Both the position numbers and the translations under genes were made by a program. Under the pieces are notes generated by a model that was given only the letters and a program-made list of their open reading frames with translations, had not been told where the DNA came from and searched no databases. Below are positions 53,601 to 60,942 of a stretch of 64,000 bases of DNA, piece by piece (positions within the stretch are counted from its first letter, which is position 1; the number at the start of each line of letters is the position of its first letter). The stretch spans positions 372,001 through 436,000 of the forward strand of contig NZ_CP119993.1 of the NCBI RefSeq assembly GCF_029338575.1, given 5' to 3'. This DNA comes from Halomarina halobia (GTDB lineage: Archaea > Halobacteriota > Halobacteria > Halobacteriales > Haloarculaceae).

Positions 53601-54296
53601 ATGTCGAAAACAGGGAGTCGTCTGAAGTCGATTCCCCGTATTCAGGACGGAGACACGCCGGTCGCGCCGTCTGCGGTCGCGACCTCGGTGGGGGTGGGAC
53701 CGCCAACCGTGACGGAGACGTTGCAGCGAGTGGACGACGGGCTCGTAGCGTACGAGCCCTACCGGGGCGCTCGTCTCACCGAACGGGGTGAGAAGCACGC
53801 TCTCGAGGCACTCCGTCATCATCGACTGCTCGAACTGTCCCTGACCGAGGAGTCCGGGTACGATCGGTCAGAAGTTCGCGACGGGGCGGGCGTACTGGAA
53901 CGTCATATCGGCGCGAGGGGGGAGGGGCGAATCGCGGACCGCCTCGGAGTTCCTACCGTCGACTCTCACGGAGAACCGATTCCAACGACCGGACTCGAAA
54001 TTCAGCGGAGCGGGAGACAACAGCCGTTAGCACAGTGTCAACTGGGGGACGTCGCTGCCATCTCGGGGGTTCGAGACGGTGACCCGGACGTTCTCACGGA
54101 CCTCGGGGACGCCAGCACGTCACCTGGAACGGCGCTCGGGGTGGTCGAGACCGCCCCCTTCGGGATGGTTACGGTGGAGGTGGAATCGACCGCTGGACGA
54201 CCCTCGCTCCCGGCTGAGCCCGCTGCGAGCGTCTCCGTCTCACGGCCCGGCGAAGCGGCCGCTGGCGGACCCGAACGACGTAACGAGATGACCTAG
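53601..54296 (+). CDS. DtxR/SirR-like metalloregulator, divergent
   Basis: A 231-residue protein in the DtxR order: winged helix (SAVATSVGVGPPTVTETLQRVDDG; YRGARLTERGEKHALEALRHHRLLE), dimerisation helix (DYDRSEV-like GYDRSEVRDGAGVLERHI) and C-terminal extension. The ligand positions HHRLLE (His, Glu) are present, but the usual EVH is EVR and the first helix lacks the expected acidic ligand. The C-terminal SH3-like part (GDVAAISGVRDGD; GMVTVEVESTAG) is present but shortened. A dimer sensing a different metal, or a weakened one, is plausible. ATG 53601 is preferred over the preceding GTG. The multicopper oxidase starts directly after its stop. Confidence 0.8.
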   Translation: MSKTGSRLKSIPRIQDGDTPVAPSAVATSVGVGPPTVTETLQRVDDGLVAYEPYRGARLTERGEKHALEALRHHRLLELSLTEESGYDRSEVRDGAGVLERHIGARGEGRIADRLGVPTVDSHGEPIPTTGLEIQRSGRQQPLAQCQLGDVAAISGVRDGDPDVLTDLGDASTSPGTALGVVETAPFGMVTVEVESTAGRPSLPAEPAASVSVSRPGEAAAGGPERRNEMT

Positions 54297-55559
54297 ATGC
54301 CATCGTCAGACTACTCACGAGCGGCGGAACTCTCGAAGAGACTGGAGCAGAGACTGGTCGATTCCCTCGAATCGGATCACGGGACCACCCGTCGAGCAGT
54401 CCTCGGAGGGCTCGGTATAGCGGGAAGCGCCGCTCTCGTCGGTATCGGCCGGGCGGACGGAGACGGAACCCACGGAGCCGGAGGTGATTCGCACGGGAAC
54501 TTCGGTGCAGTCGGCGAGTATCGCGACCTGGATTTCGACCCCCACGAGTTCCTCTACCGATTCAACACGGGACGGGGCGAACAGGAGAACGTCCCGCAGG
54601 ACACGTACGAGGAGAACGGACGGACGGTGCGCGAGTTCACGTTTCGAGCGGTCGACACCACGGTCAGCATCGCCCCGGGGATCGAATTCCCGGCGTGGGC
54701 GTACAACGGCCAGGTTCCGGGCCCGACGATCCGCGCCGTCGAGGGCGACCTGATCCGTGTGGAGTTCGAGAACCTCGGCCGGCACGCCCACACCGTCCAC
54801 CCGCACCTGCGGAACCTCGATCCGGAGATGGACGGGGTCCCGCAGAACGGCCCCGGCGTCCTCGACACCGGCGAGTCGTTCACCTACGAGTGGATCGCCC
54901 AGCCCGCGGGCGTGCACTTCTACCACTGCCACTCGCTCCCGCTGAAAGAGCACATCCACCGCGGGCTCTACGGCGCCATCATCATCGACCCCGACCCGGA
55001 GCGCGTCGCGGCGAATCCCGAGGGATACTGCACCTACCACCCGTCACAGATCACTGACGAACTCCGCGCGGACCTCGTCGCCGAGGCGAAGACGCGGCAC
55101 CACGAGTCCCCCGAGAACGACACCGTCAACGAGATGGTGATGGTGATGAACGGCTTCGACACCAACTTCGACGGTGACAACGAAGTGTACGCCGCCAACA
55201 CCCGCGCGTTCGCCTACGGTGTCGGCGACACGGACGGCAATGGCAACTGGAAGGCCGGTGAGACCAAACGTCCCATCCGGATCGACAGGGATCAACGCCA
55301 GCGGGTGTACCTCGTCAACGCGATCGAGTTCGACGCTATCAACTCGCTCCACACGCACTCGCAGTTCTTCGACTACTACGACCACGGGACGACGCTGACG
55401 CCGACGCTGCGGACCGTCGACACGGTCATGCAGTGTCAGGCCCAGCGCGGCATCGTCGAACTGGACTACTCCGATCACGATCCGGGGTTGTACATGTTCC
55501 ACGCCCACCAGTCCGAATTCGCGGAACTCGGCTGGATGAGTTTCTTCGAGGTGGTCTGA
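54297..55559 (+). CDS. multicopper oxidase
   Basis: A 420-residue cupredoxin-domain oxidase. A Tat signal (TTRRAVLGGLGIAG) is followed by the copper motifs HAHTVHPHLRN, GVHFYHCHSLPLKEHIHRG, NSLHTHSQFFDYYDHG and GLYMFHAHQSEFAELGW. The arrangement is that of a two- or three-domain MCO with type 1 and trinuclear sites. It acts outside the membrane, probably oxidising a metal such as Cu(I), Fe(II) or Mn(II). It begins 0 bp after the regulator gene and ends 0 bp before the ZIP gene. Confidence 0.92.
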   Translation: MPSSDYSRAAELSKRLEQRLVDSLESDHGTTRRAVLGGLGIAGSAALVGIGRADGDGTHGAGGDSHGNFGAVGEYRDLDFDPHEFLYRFNTGRGEQENVPQDTYEENGRTVREFTFRAVDTTVSIAPGIEFPAWAYNGQVPGPTIRAVEGDLIRVEFENLGRHAHTVHPHLRNLDPEMDGVPQNGPGVLDTGESFTYEWIAQPAGVHFYHCHSLPLKEHIHRGLYGAIIIDPDPERVAANPEGYCTYHPSQITDELRADLVAEAKTRHHESPENDTVNEMVMVMNGFDTNFDGDNEVYAANTRAFAYGVGDTDGNGNWKAGETKRPIRIDRDQRQRVYLVNAIEFDAINSLHTHSQFFDYYDHGTTLTPTLRTVDTVMQCQAQRGIVELDYSDHDPGLYMFHAHQSEFAELGWMSFFEVV

Positions 55560-56795
55560 ATGAGTAAACCCAACACGGACGGCGGTACGACGGTGAACCG
55601 AACGGAGCGCCCGCTCGGGCTTCCCAAGTGGGTCGCTGCACTCCTCCCGATCCTCCTCCTCGGTCTCGTCGCGGGCGGGTTCTTCGCAGCGACACCGTTC
55701 GCGTCGCTCGACACCGGAGGTGAGCCGCTCCCCGACGTGACGGTGACGCACACGACCCTCCCGAACGACGAGACGGTCGTCGTCCACGTCACGAACAACG
55801 GCCCGAACGAAGTGACTATCTCGCAGGTCCTCGTCGCGGAGGCCTACTGGGACTTCACGGTCCGAGGTGCCGGCGGCGATACCACACTCGCCCCCCGCGA
55901 AAGCGCCGAGGTCGTCGTCCCGTACCACTGGAACCCGGGGTGGGATCTCGAGGTCGCGCTGATGCTCTCGGACGGGAGCACGGTCCATCACACCGTCGTC
56001 GCGCCCAGCGAGTCGCCGGGGCTGACGGGTGACCTGTTGCTGACGATGGCGGTCATCGGCCTGTTCGTCGGCGTCATCCCCGTCGCGCTCGGGATGCTGT
56101 GGTTCCCGTTCCTGCGATCGATGAGCGACCGGTGGCTCCACGCGATTCTCGCCTTCTCGGCGGGAATACTCGGGTTCCTCGCCATCGACGCCGGGATCGA
56201 GGCGTTCGAGCTCGGCGAACAGGTCCCGGGCGCGTTCGAGGGGACTGCCCTCGTTGTGCTCGGTATCGTCGGCGCGCTCCTCGCGATCCAGTCCGTCAGC
56301 GCGTGGCGGGAGGGGCGTGCGGCCGACGGGGACTCCCGGGCACAGAGCGGCCTGTGGGTCGCCTACCTGGTCGCGCTGGGCGTCGGACTGCACAACCTCG
56401 CCGAGGGGCTAGCCATCGGGAGTTCGTTCGCGCTCGGTCGCGTCTCACTCGGTGCGTTCCTCGTCGTCGGCTTCATGCTCCACAACGTGACTGAGGGCCC
56501 GGCCGTCGTCGCACCTATTGCGCGTGGTGAGCGCCCGAGTATCCGTCACTTCCTCGGGCTCGGCGCTCTCGCGGGCGCACCCGTCATCCTCGGCGGCTGG
56601 CTCGGGAGCCTCGCCTTCTCGCCGACGCTCGGGGCGTTCTTCCTCGCTGTCGGTGTGGGGGCGATCCTGCAGGTCATCTGGGAACTGCGCGGGATGATCA
56701 GCCGTAACGGACGGGTGGCGTCGGCGCTGAACCTCGTCACGTTCCTCGTCGGTCTCGTCGTGATGTACGTCACCGACCTCTTCGTCGCGCTCTAA
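55560..56795 (+). CDS. ZIP family metal transporter with extracytoplasmic N-domain
   Basis: A 411-residue protein. After one signal helix (LLPILLLGLVAGGFFAATPF) comes a domain of about 110 residues that looks like a beta-sandwich (VVVHVTNNGPNEVTISQVLV; WNPGWDLEVALMLSDG). Then come eight helices with the ZIP metal-site motifs LHNLAEGLAIGSSF and LHNVTEGPAVVAP. ZIP proteins import Zn, Fe or Mn. The fused outer domain is unusual and could receive metal from the multicopper oxidase. It is third in the regulator-MCO-ZIP operon. Confidence 0.9.
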   Translation: MSKPNTDGGTTVNRTERPLGLPKWVAALLPILLLGLVAGGFFAATPFASLDTGGEPLPDVTVTHTTLPNDETVVVHVTNNGPNEVTISQVLVAEAYWDFTVRGAGGDTTLAPRESAEVVVPYHWNPGWDLEVALMLSDGSTVHHTVVAPSESPGLTGDLLLTMAVIGLFVGVIPVALGMLWFPFLRSMSDRWLHAILAFSAGILGFLAIDAGIEAFELGEQVPGAFEGTALVVLGIVGALLAIQSVSAWREGRAADGDSRAQSGLWVAYLVALGVGLHNLAEGLAIGSSFALGRVSLGAFLVVGFMLHNVTEGPAVVAPIARGERPSIRHFLGLGALAGAPVILGGWLGSLAFSPTLGAFFLAVGVGAILQVIWELRGMISRNGRVASALNLVTFLVGLVVMYVTDLFVAL

Positions 56796-56822
56796 TCTCC
56801 GGACCGCGTTTCACACGATAAT

Positions 56823-57233
56823 ATGAACCGACGGCAGGTACTTCGATCGGTCGGGGCAGCACTCGTAGCGCCCGCTTCCGCGGGCTGTTCGTCTCCTGGC
56901 CGGTCAGGCGGGGCGACGCGTGTCTCGATGAACGACAGCTTCGCCTTCGATCCGAAGAGGCTCACGGTCAGTTCCGGCACGACGGTCAGATGGGTGAACG
57001 ACAGTGAGGTCGGCCACACAGTTACGGCCTATGCGGATGGGATTCCCGCCGGCGCACCGTACTTCGCCAGTGGAGGGTTCGAGTCGGAGCGTGCCGCCCG
57101 AAACGACGTCAGCGGTGGGTTGCTCGCCGCGGGCGAAGCGTACGAACGTACGTTCGAGGTGACCGGCAGCTACGACTACGTGTGTATCCCGCACGAGGGG
57201 TCGGGGATGACCGGCACCGTGGTCGTCGAATGA
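56823..57233 (+). CDS. halocyanin-like blue copper protein
   Basis: A 136-residue lipoprotein (RRQVLRSVG Tat signal, lipobox to Cys22) with one cupredoxin domain. Type 1 copper ligands appear as EVGHTV (His), YVCIPHEG (Cys and His) and SGMTG (Met). It is a membrane-anchored one-electron carrier, likely electron partner of the multicopper oxidase two genes upstream. It follows the ZIP gene by 27 bp. Its stop codon TGA is the beginning of a second TGACATCCTCC motif. Confidence 0.92.
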   Translation: MNRRQVLRSVGAALVAPASAGCSSPGRSGGATRVSMNDSFAFDPKRLTVSSGTTVRWVNDSEVGHTVTAYADGIPAGAPYFASGGFESERAARNDVSGGLLAAGEAYERTFEVTGSYDYVCIPHEGSGMTGTVVVE

Positions 57234-57241
57234 CATCCTCC
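57231..57241. repeat. second copy of insertion-sequence-end-like motif TGACATCCTCC
   Basis: It is identical over 11 bp to the end at 48681-48691 and likewise begins at the stop codon of the upstream gene. The following sequence diverges and has no hairpin, so only the terminal motif is left. Confidence 0.4.
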
Positions 57242-57357
57242 GGGAGCGGGTAGATCGAATTCAGCTGAGTTCGATGGACGCGGCGACGTCGACGAAACCG
57301 GAGGGGAAGAGACCGAGGCCGACCGGGAGGACGTCCCGGGGTGAGACGGGGCGGCGT

Positions 57358-57696
57358 CTACGCCGTCTCGGCCTCCAGTCGCTCGACCAGACCGTCACGG
57401 AACATCTGTCGCGTCCCGTCGGGGCCGGTGATGCTCAACACCGTCTCCTCGTACGGCGGCACTACCGTGATCTCGTACTCGGCGAACGCACAGCACGTCG
57501 ATTCCCACGACGCGAACCGAGCGACCGCGAGCAGCGACTCGTTGGTCCCGGCGAACCGAACGGCCAGCCCGTCCTCGGTCTCCTCGAACCCGACGTAGTT
57601 CGCGACGAGACGTGTCCGGACTTCCTCACTCCGCTCTCGTTCCTGTTCGTCGGTCAGCGTACACGCGACTTCCCGTGACGAGTCGTCAGGACTCAT
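57358..57696 (-). CDS. conserved hypothetical with Cys-Cys motif (112 aa)
   Basis: An acidic soluble protein: ACTLTDEQERERSEEVRTRLVANYVGFEE, then FASWESTCCAFAEYEITVVPP. The STCCAFAEYEI segment with adjacent cysteines resembles small proteins found in mercury and arsenic clusters. The next genes are an HxlR regulator and an SBF permease, compatible with metalloid resistance. Function not assigned. Confidence 0.7.
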   Translation of the reverse strand: MSPDDSSREVACTLTDEQERERSEEVRTRLVANYVGFEETEDGLAVRFAGTNESLLAVARFASWESTCCAFAEYEITVVPPYEETVLSITGPDGTRQMFRDGLVERLEAETA

Positions 57697-57775
57697 GATT
57701 CACTGTTACTTCGAATGCGGGAATGTTTATACTGTCAAGTCCGAAGTATTGCATCAAGTGCGGTGAGTGATAGCT

Positions 57776-58150
57776 ATGGCAGAGACGCCCGACCCGCCAC
57801 CTGACGCCCCGGAGGTACGGAACGCCGAGATCACGTGCTACTGTCCGTCAGGTGGCGTGATGGAGCTGCTCAGTCGTCGGTACGCGATGCAGGTGATCTG
57901 CGTCGTCGGAGCGATCGGGCCGGCCAGATACGGCGAGATCGAGGGGACGCTCGGCGAGGTGAGCAGTTCGACGCTGTCGACCCGCCTCGATGACCTCGTC
58001 AGGGCCGGGTACCTCTCGCGAGAGCAGTACGCGGAGATCCCGCCCCGCGTCGAGTACGATCTCACCGAGAGGGGTGACGAACTCCGCGGAAAACTCGACC
58101 CCCTCCTCGAATGGGCGGACGAACAGGAGCAACCGCAGGGCTCAGGGTGA
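57776..58150 (+). CDS. HxlR family transcriptional regulator
   Basis: A 124-residue winged helix: CYCPSGGVMELLSRRYAMQVICVVG, TLGEVSSSTLSTRLDDLVRAGYLSRE, and YAEIPPRVEYDLTERGDEL. The N-terminal CYC may sense redox or thiol-reactive compounds. The ATG at 57776 is chosen over the GTG at 57767. Its stop overlaps the convergent SBF permease stop by 9 bp. Confidence 0.9.
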   Translation: MAETPDPPPDAPEVRNAEITCYCPSGGVMELLSRRYAMQVICVVGAIGPARYGEIEGTLGEVSSSTLSTRLDDLVRAGYLSREQYAEIPPRVEYDLTERGDELRGKLDPLLEWADEQEQPQGSG

Positions 58151-59086
58151 TCGGCTGAACCACTTCGCGAGCCCCGCGCTCGTCGCCATCTCCACGATCC
58201 CGAAGACGACCGCCGGGAGCGTCGCCGCGGTCGGGAAGCCCGCTCCGACGAGGAGCGCGGCGGCGACGGCGAAGTCGCGCATCCCGATCGAGAGAGTCGC
58301 GGCGATGCGCTCTCCGCGGGTGAAGCGCCGACCCGCGATCCACCCGGCAGCGTAGCCGGTGCAGTTGAGAACGACTGCGCCGACCGCGACGAGGAGGAGT
58401 ACTCCGCCGCCATCGCGAACGAGCGACGCGTTCGCCGCGGCGACGATCCCGATAACGAGGATCACCATGAGCCCCGACACCGACGGATAGAGGTCGTCGT
58501 ACCGCCCGATGCGGTCGGGCCACCGATACCGGACCGCGACCGCGAGGCTCATCGGAGCGACCACGGCGAGCGACAACTGTTCGGCGATCAGTAGCGGATC
58601 GACATCGACCGACGCACCCAGCAAGGCGGTGACGACCCCGGGGACGAGCACGAGCGTCCCGAGTCCGACCGCGACGAGGACGACCGTCGCGAGGGCCGTA
58701 TCGCCGCCGCTGAGCTCGGTCATCGTCGGCGTCACCAGTTCGGGCGTCACCGCGCCGAGGACCACGAACCCGACCGTGAGCGCCGGGGAGAGACCGAGAA
58801 CTCGGGCGATGGCGAACGCGAGGAAGGGCATCGCCGTCTGAACGACGAGGACCGTGAGTACGGTCCGCCCGCGTAGCTGGCGGAACCGTTCGGGCGCGAG
58901 CGTCAGCGAAACCGCCCCGATCATGACGGCCAGAATCGGCGTCGACAGCGGAGCGAGGAGGGCCACCGACGGGACGACCAGCCCGACGCCGACCGAGAGG
59001 AGCACCCAGAGCAGGAGATACTCGTCGACGAGGGCCGCGGCGCGAGTCACGACGCTATCCGACATCGATGTGATCGATTCGTCCAC
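58142..59086 (-). CDS. bile acid:sodium symporter (SBF/ACR3-like) family permease
   Basis: A 314-residue membrane protein of ten helices: LLWVLLSVGVGLVVPSVALL, FLAFAIARVLGLSPALTVGF, GAVTPELVTPTMTELSGGDTALA (the crossed-helix sodium motif) and ATLSIGMRDFAVAAALLVGAG. SBF-type proteins include ACR3 arsenite exporters and bile-acid/organic anion importers; the pattern here is closer to the general SBF group. The adjacent HxlR and Cys-Cys genes hint at metalloid or organic-anion stress. Confidence 0.88.
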   Translation of the reverse strand: MDESITSMSDSVVTRAAALVDEYLLLWVLLSVGVGLVVPSVALLAPLSTPILAVMIGAVSLTLAPERFRQLRGRTVLTVLVVQTAMPFLAFAIARVLGLSPALTVGFVVLGAVTPELVTPTMTELSGGDTALATVVLVAVGLGTLVLVPGVVTALLGASVDVDPLLIAEQLSLAVVAPMSLAVAVRYRWPDRIGRYDDLYPSVSGLMVILVIGIVAAANASLVRDGGGVLLLVAVGAVVLNCTGYAAGWIAGRRFTRGERIAATLSIGMRDFAVAAALLVGAGFPTAATLPAVVFGIVEMATSAGLAKWFSRSP

Positions 59087-59513
59087 GTGCGGTTTGGTAG
59101 TTCCTCTTCCGATTTCGCGCCGTATCGTGGGACGCGCCGGCTGTCGTCGAACTGTTGGCGGACGGCACCTCCGACGCCGGCCCGGTCGCGCGTCGTCTAC
59201 CAGCGCTACAAGCTACAAGGAACTCTGCGAGTTCCACGCGATCCGCGCACGGCCCGGCGGATGCGGAGTTTCTCTGCGACCTCAACCGCGACATCGCGAC
59301 CGTCGTCGACGCGCCACAGACAGTCATCAGTGAGTACGGCGCTCACCGGAGCATCATCGAGTATCTGCCCGACTCCGGCGAGGAGTTCACCCCGATAGCG
59401 TAGTGATGAGGGTGAGAGCGATCCGCGGTGCGCGAGGCCGAAGTTTCAATACGTATCTCGACGAGACAGCACTGCCGGTCCCTCGACGTGCCGCCCCACG
59501 GCAACCGTACTAT
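59087..59513. other. 427-bp region with a possible gene remnant
   Basis: At 59263-59403 the plus strand reads DAEFLCDLNRDIATVVDAP, ISEYGAHRSIIEYLPDSGEEF and a stop. It looks like the genuine C-terminus of an acidic haloarchaeal protein. The upstream frame is arginine-rich and does not join it well, so it is probably the tail of a dead gene. I do not recognise the family. Confidence 0.4.
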
Positions 59514-59765
59514 ATGGACTTCAATTCACCCAGACACACCCCGCTCGGCCCGCTCGCGAGCGATGCGCTCGAGCATCTCGAACCCTCGATGTGGGAGGCA
59601 GAGGGAACGAATCGCGAAACTGCCCGCGAGGTCTTGGAGGACCAGGGGTTCACCGAATCGGAGGCCGACGCCGCGCTCACGCAACTCCTCAGTCGAGGGT
59701 ATCTCTACGAAGTCAACGGGGATCTCTACCTCACACCGACCGGGGACGATCGTGAACGGTCGTAG
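59514..59765 (+). CDS. small winged-helix-like protein (83 aa)
   Basis: MDFNSPRHTPLGPLASDALEHLEPSMW, then AREVLEDQGFTESEADAALTQLLSRGYLYEVNGDLYLTPTG. Same minimal winged-helix plan and ending as the protein at 49014. The ATG at 59514 is preceded directly by an A/T-rich stretch rather than a well-placed TATA box. Function unknown. Confidence 0.65.
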   Translation: MDFNSPRHTPLGPLASDALEHLEPSMWEAEGTNRETAREVLEDQGFTESEADAALTQLLSRGYLYEVNGDLYLTPTGDDRERS

Positions 59766-59792
59766 GTGGATCGTGGGATCGCCCCCGTTTTG

Positions 59793-59828
59793 CGTTCTGC
59801 ACGCGATCATATGATCGCGTGCAGAACG
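59793..59828. repeat. 36-bp perfect uninterrupted palindrome
   Basis: CGTTCTGCACGCGATCAT is followed immediately by its exact reverse complement, with no spacer. It lies 27 bp after the stop of the small winged-helix gene and about 120 bp before the broken DUF7342-type gene. It could be a dimer operator, a cruciform site, or the end of a palindrome-associated element. Confidence 0.85.
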
Positions 59829-59918
59829 TTTGTCGACCGCGCTCGGGTGCTCGCCGTTCTCGCCGAGCAGTGCGCCACCGGCGACGAACTATCTCGATAT
59901 AGGATGATCACCCCTCGG

Positions 59919-59930
59919 TCTATATCAACT
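59919..59930 (+). promoter_or_regulatory. TATA box of the DUF7342-type pseudogene
   Basis: CGGTCTATATCA is centred about 26 bp upstream of the ATG at 59951, so the dead gene keeps an intact leaderless promoter. Confidence 0.5.
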
Positions 59931-59950
59931 CGAGGCTCGAACGGTACCGC

Positions 59951-60492
59951 ATGGCCGAGAACGCGGAAGACTCCGGGACAGGGTTCACGGAGCGTCGGAG
60001 CACCGGGGAAGACCGTGTCAGGATGGTCGCTCGCCAGCTCTCGGAACCCCGTACTGCGAACCGGGTCGCTTCGGAGCGGAGTGGTCTCACGAACCGACGA
60101 AGCGCGTCCTCGAACGACTCGCAGACGATGGGGTGCTTCGCTGCGACGAGAGCGGCGCACACGCGACCTACTTCCGCGACTACCGACGGCAGGCGATGCA
60201 GGAGGCGATGCGGCTTCGCGACGGCGATCGAACCGTCGAGGAACTGACTGACCGACTCGCCGAGATGAACGCCTAACTTCGAGAGTGGGGGGACGAGTTC
60301 GCCGTCGAGTCGCCGAACCAACTGCGGGCGACGCTCGCTGACGAGGATCTCGGCCCCGAGGAGGAGGCTCAGCGGCGAGAGATCGTCCGTGACTGGGAGC
60401 ACCTCCAGCGACGCATTCGGATCGTCGGCTTTGCGATCCGCGAGTGGGACTTCCTTACGCCGGGCGCAGAACACGCGACGGCCACGAACTGA
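59951..60492 (+). pseudogene. DUF7342-type winged-helix gene, frameshift plus nonsense
   Basis: From ATG 59951 the sequence MAENAEDSGTGFTERRST and VRMVARQLSEPRTAN is the start of a common haloarchaeal winged-helix family. At 60072-60081 the tandem duplication CGGAG CGGAG shifts the frame; removing one copy restores SEWSHEPTKRVLERLADDG, YFRDYRRQAMQEAMRLRDG and ELTDRLAEMNA. A TAA at 60274 (CAA to TAA) then interrupts; reading on gives FAVESPNQLRATLADEDLG and the end at 60490-60492. Two independent lesions make it a pseudogene. The family name is from memory. Confidence 0.8.
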
Positions 60493-60495
60493 CGG

Positions 60496-60939
60496 ATGTC
60501 GGTCCCCCATCCGGGTGGCGATCCGAACGCGCACCTGTACGAACAACTCGAACGCGACGTCCTCGACCGAGTTCCTCACGTTGCGACCGTCGAGTACGTT
60601 CCGGACGACGTCGAAGCCGAACAGCTGAGAGCGACCTTCGACCCGGATCGTCTCGAACCGCCGACCGGGCCGGAGGTACCCGAACTCGCGACCGAGTGGC
60701 ACCGACAGACGCCGCACGACTGGTTTCGCGTCGACTACGGCGATCCGAACACGGAATTCCACGCCGGGTGGCACCAGGACGATGATCACCCCGATCTCGG
60801 CCGGGCGCATTTCCAGCGCTCGACCGACAGGGAAGCTACCTACCGTGAAGTCGCGTTCGACCACGAGCGGCCGCGCTCGAATCACCCGACGCGTGCGCCG
60901 GTTCACCAAACGTTATGCAGGACGGTATTCACGACATAG
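60496..60939 (+). CDS. partner of the DUF7342-type gene, C-terminus apparently replaced
   Basis: A 147-residue frame: GGDPNAHLYEQLERDVLDRVPHVATVEYVPDD, LATEWHRQTPHDWFRVDYGDPNTEF and HAGWHQDDDHPDLGRAHFQRS form the conserved part of the usual downstream partner of DUF7342-type genes. After about residue 120 the sequence (HERPRSNHPTRAPVHQTL) no longer looks acidic or conserved. The frame runs into the promoter of the next gene and stops 3 bp before it. It is probably a truncated gene with lost 3' end. Confidence 0.6.
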   Translation: MSVPHPGGDPNAHLYEQLERDVLDRVPHVATVEYVPDDVEAEQLRATFDPDRLEPPTGPEVPELATEWHRQTPHDWFRVDYGDPNTEFHAGWHQDDDHPDLGRAHFQRSTDREATYREVAFDHERPRSNHPTRAPVHQTLCRTVFTT

Positions 60940-60942
60940 GTA

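Noticed and set aside
59812..59960. Gene starting inside the 36-bp palindrome
   Set aside because: The frame after the ATG loses protein character within 40 codons, and the downstream TATA box starts a different gene.
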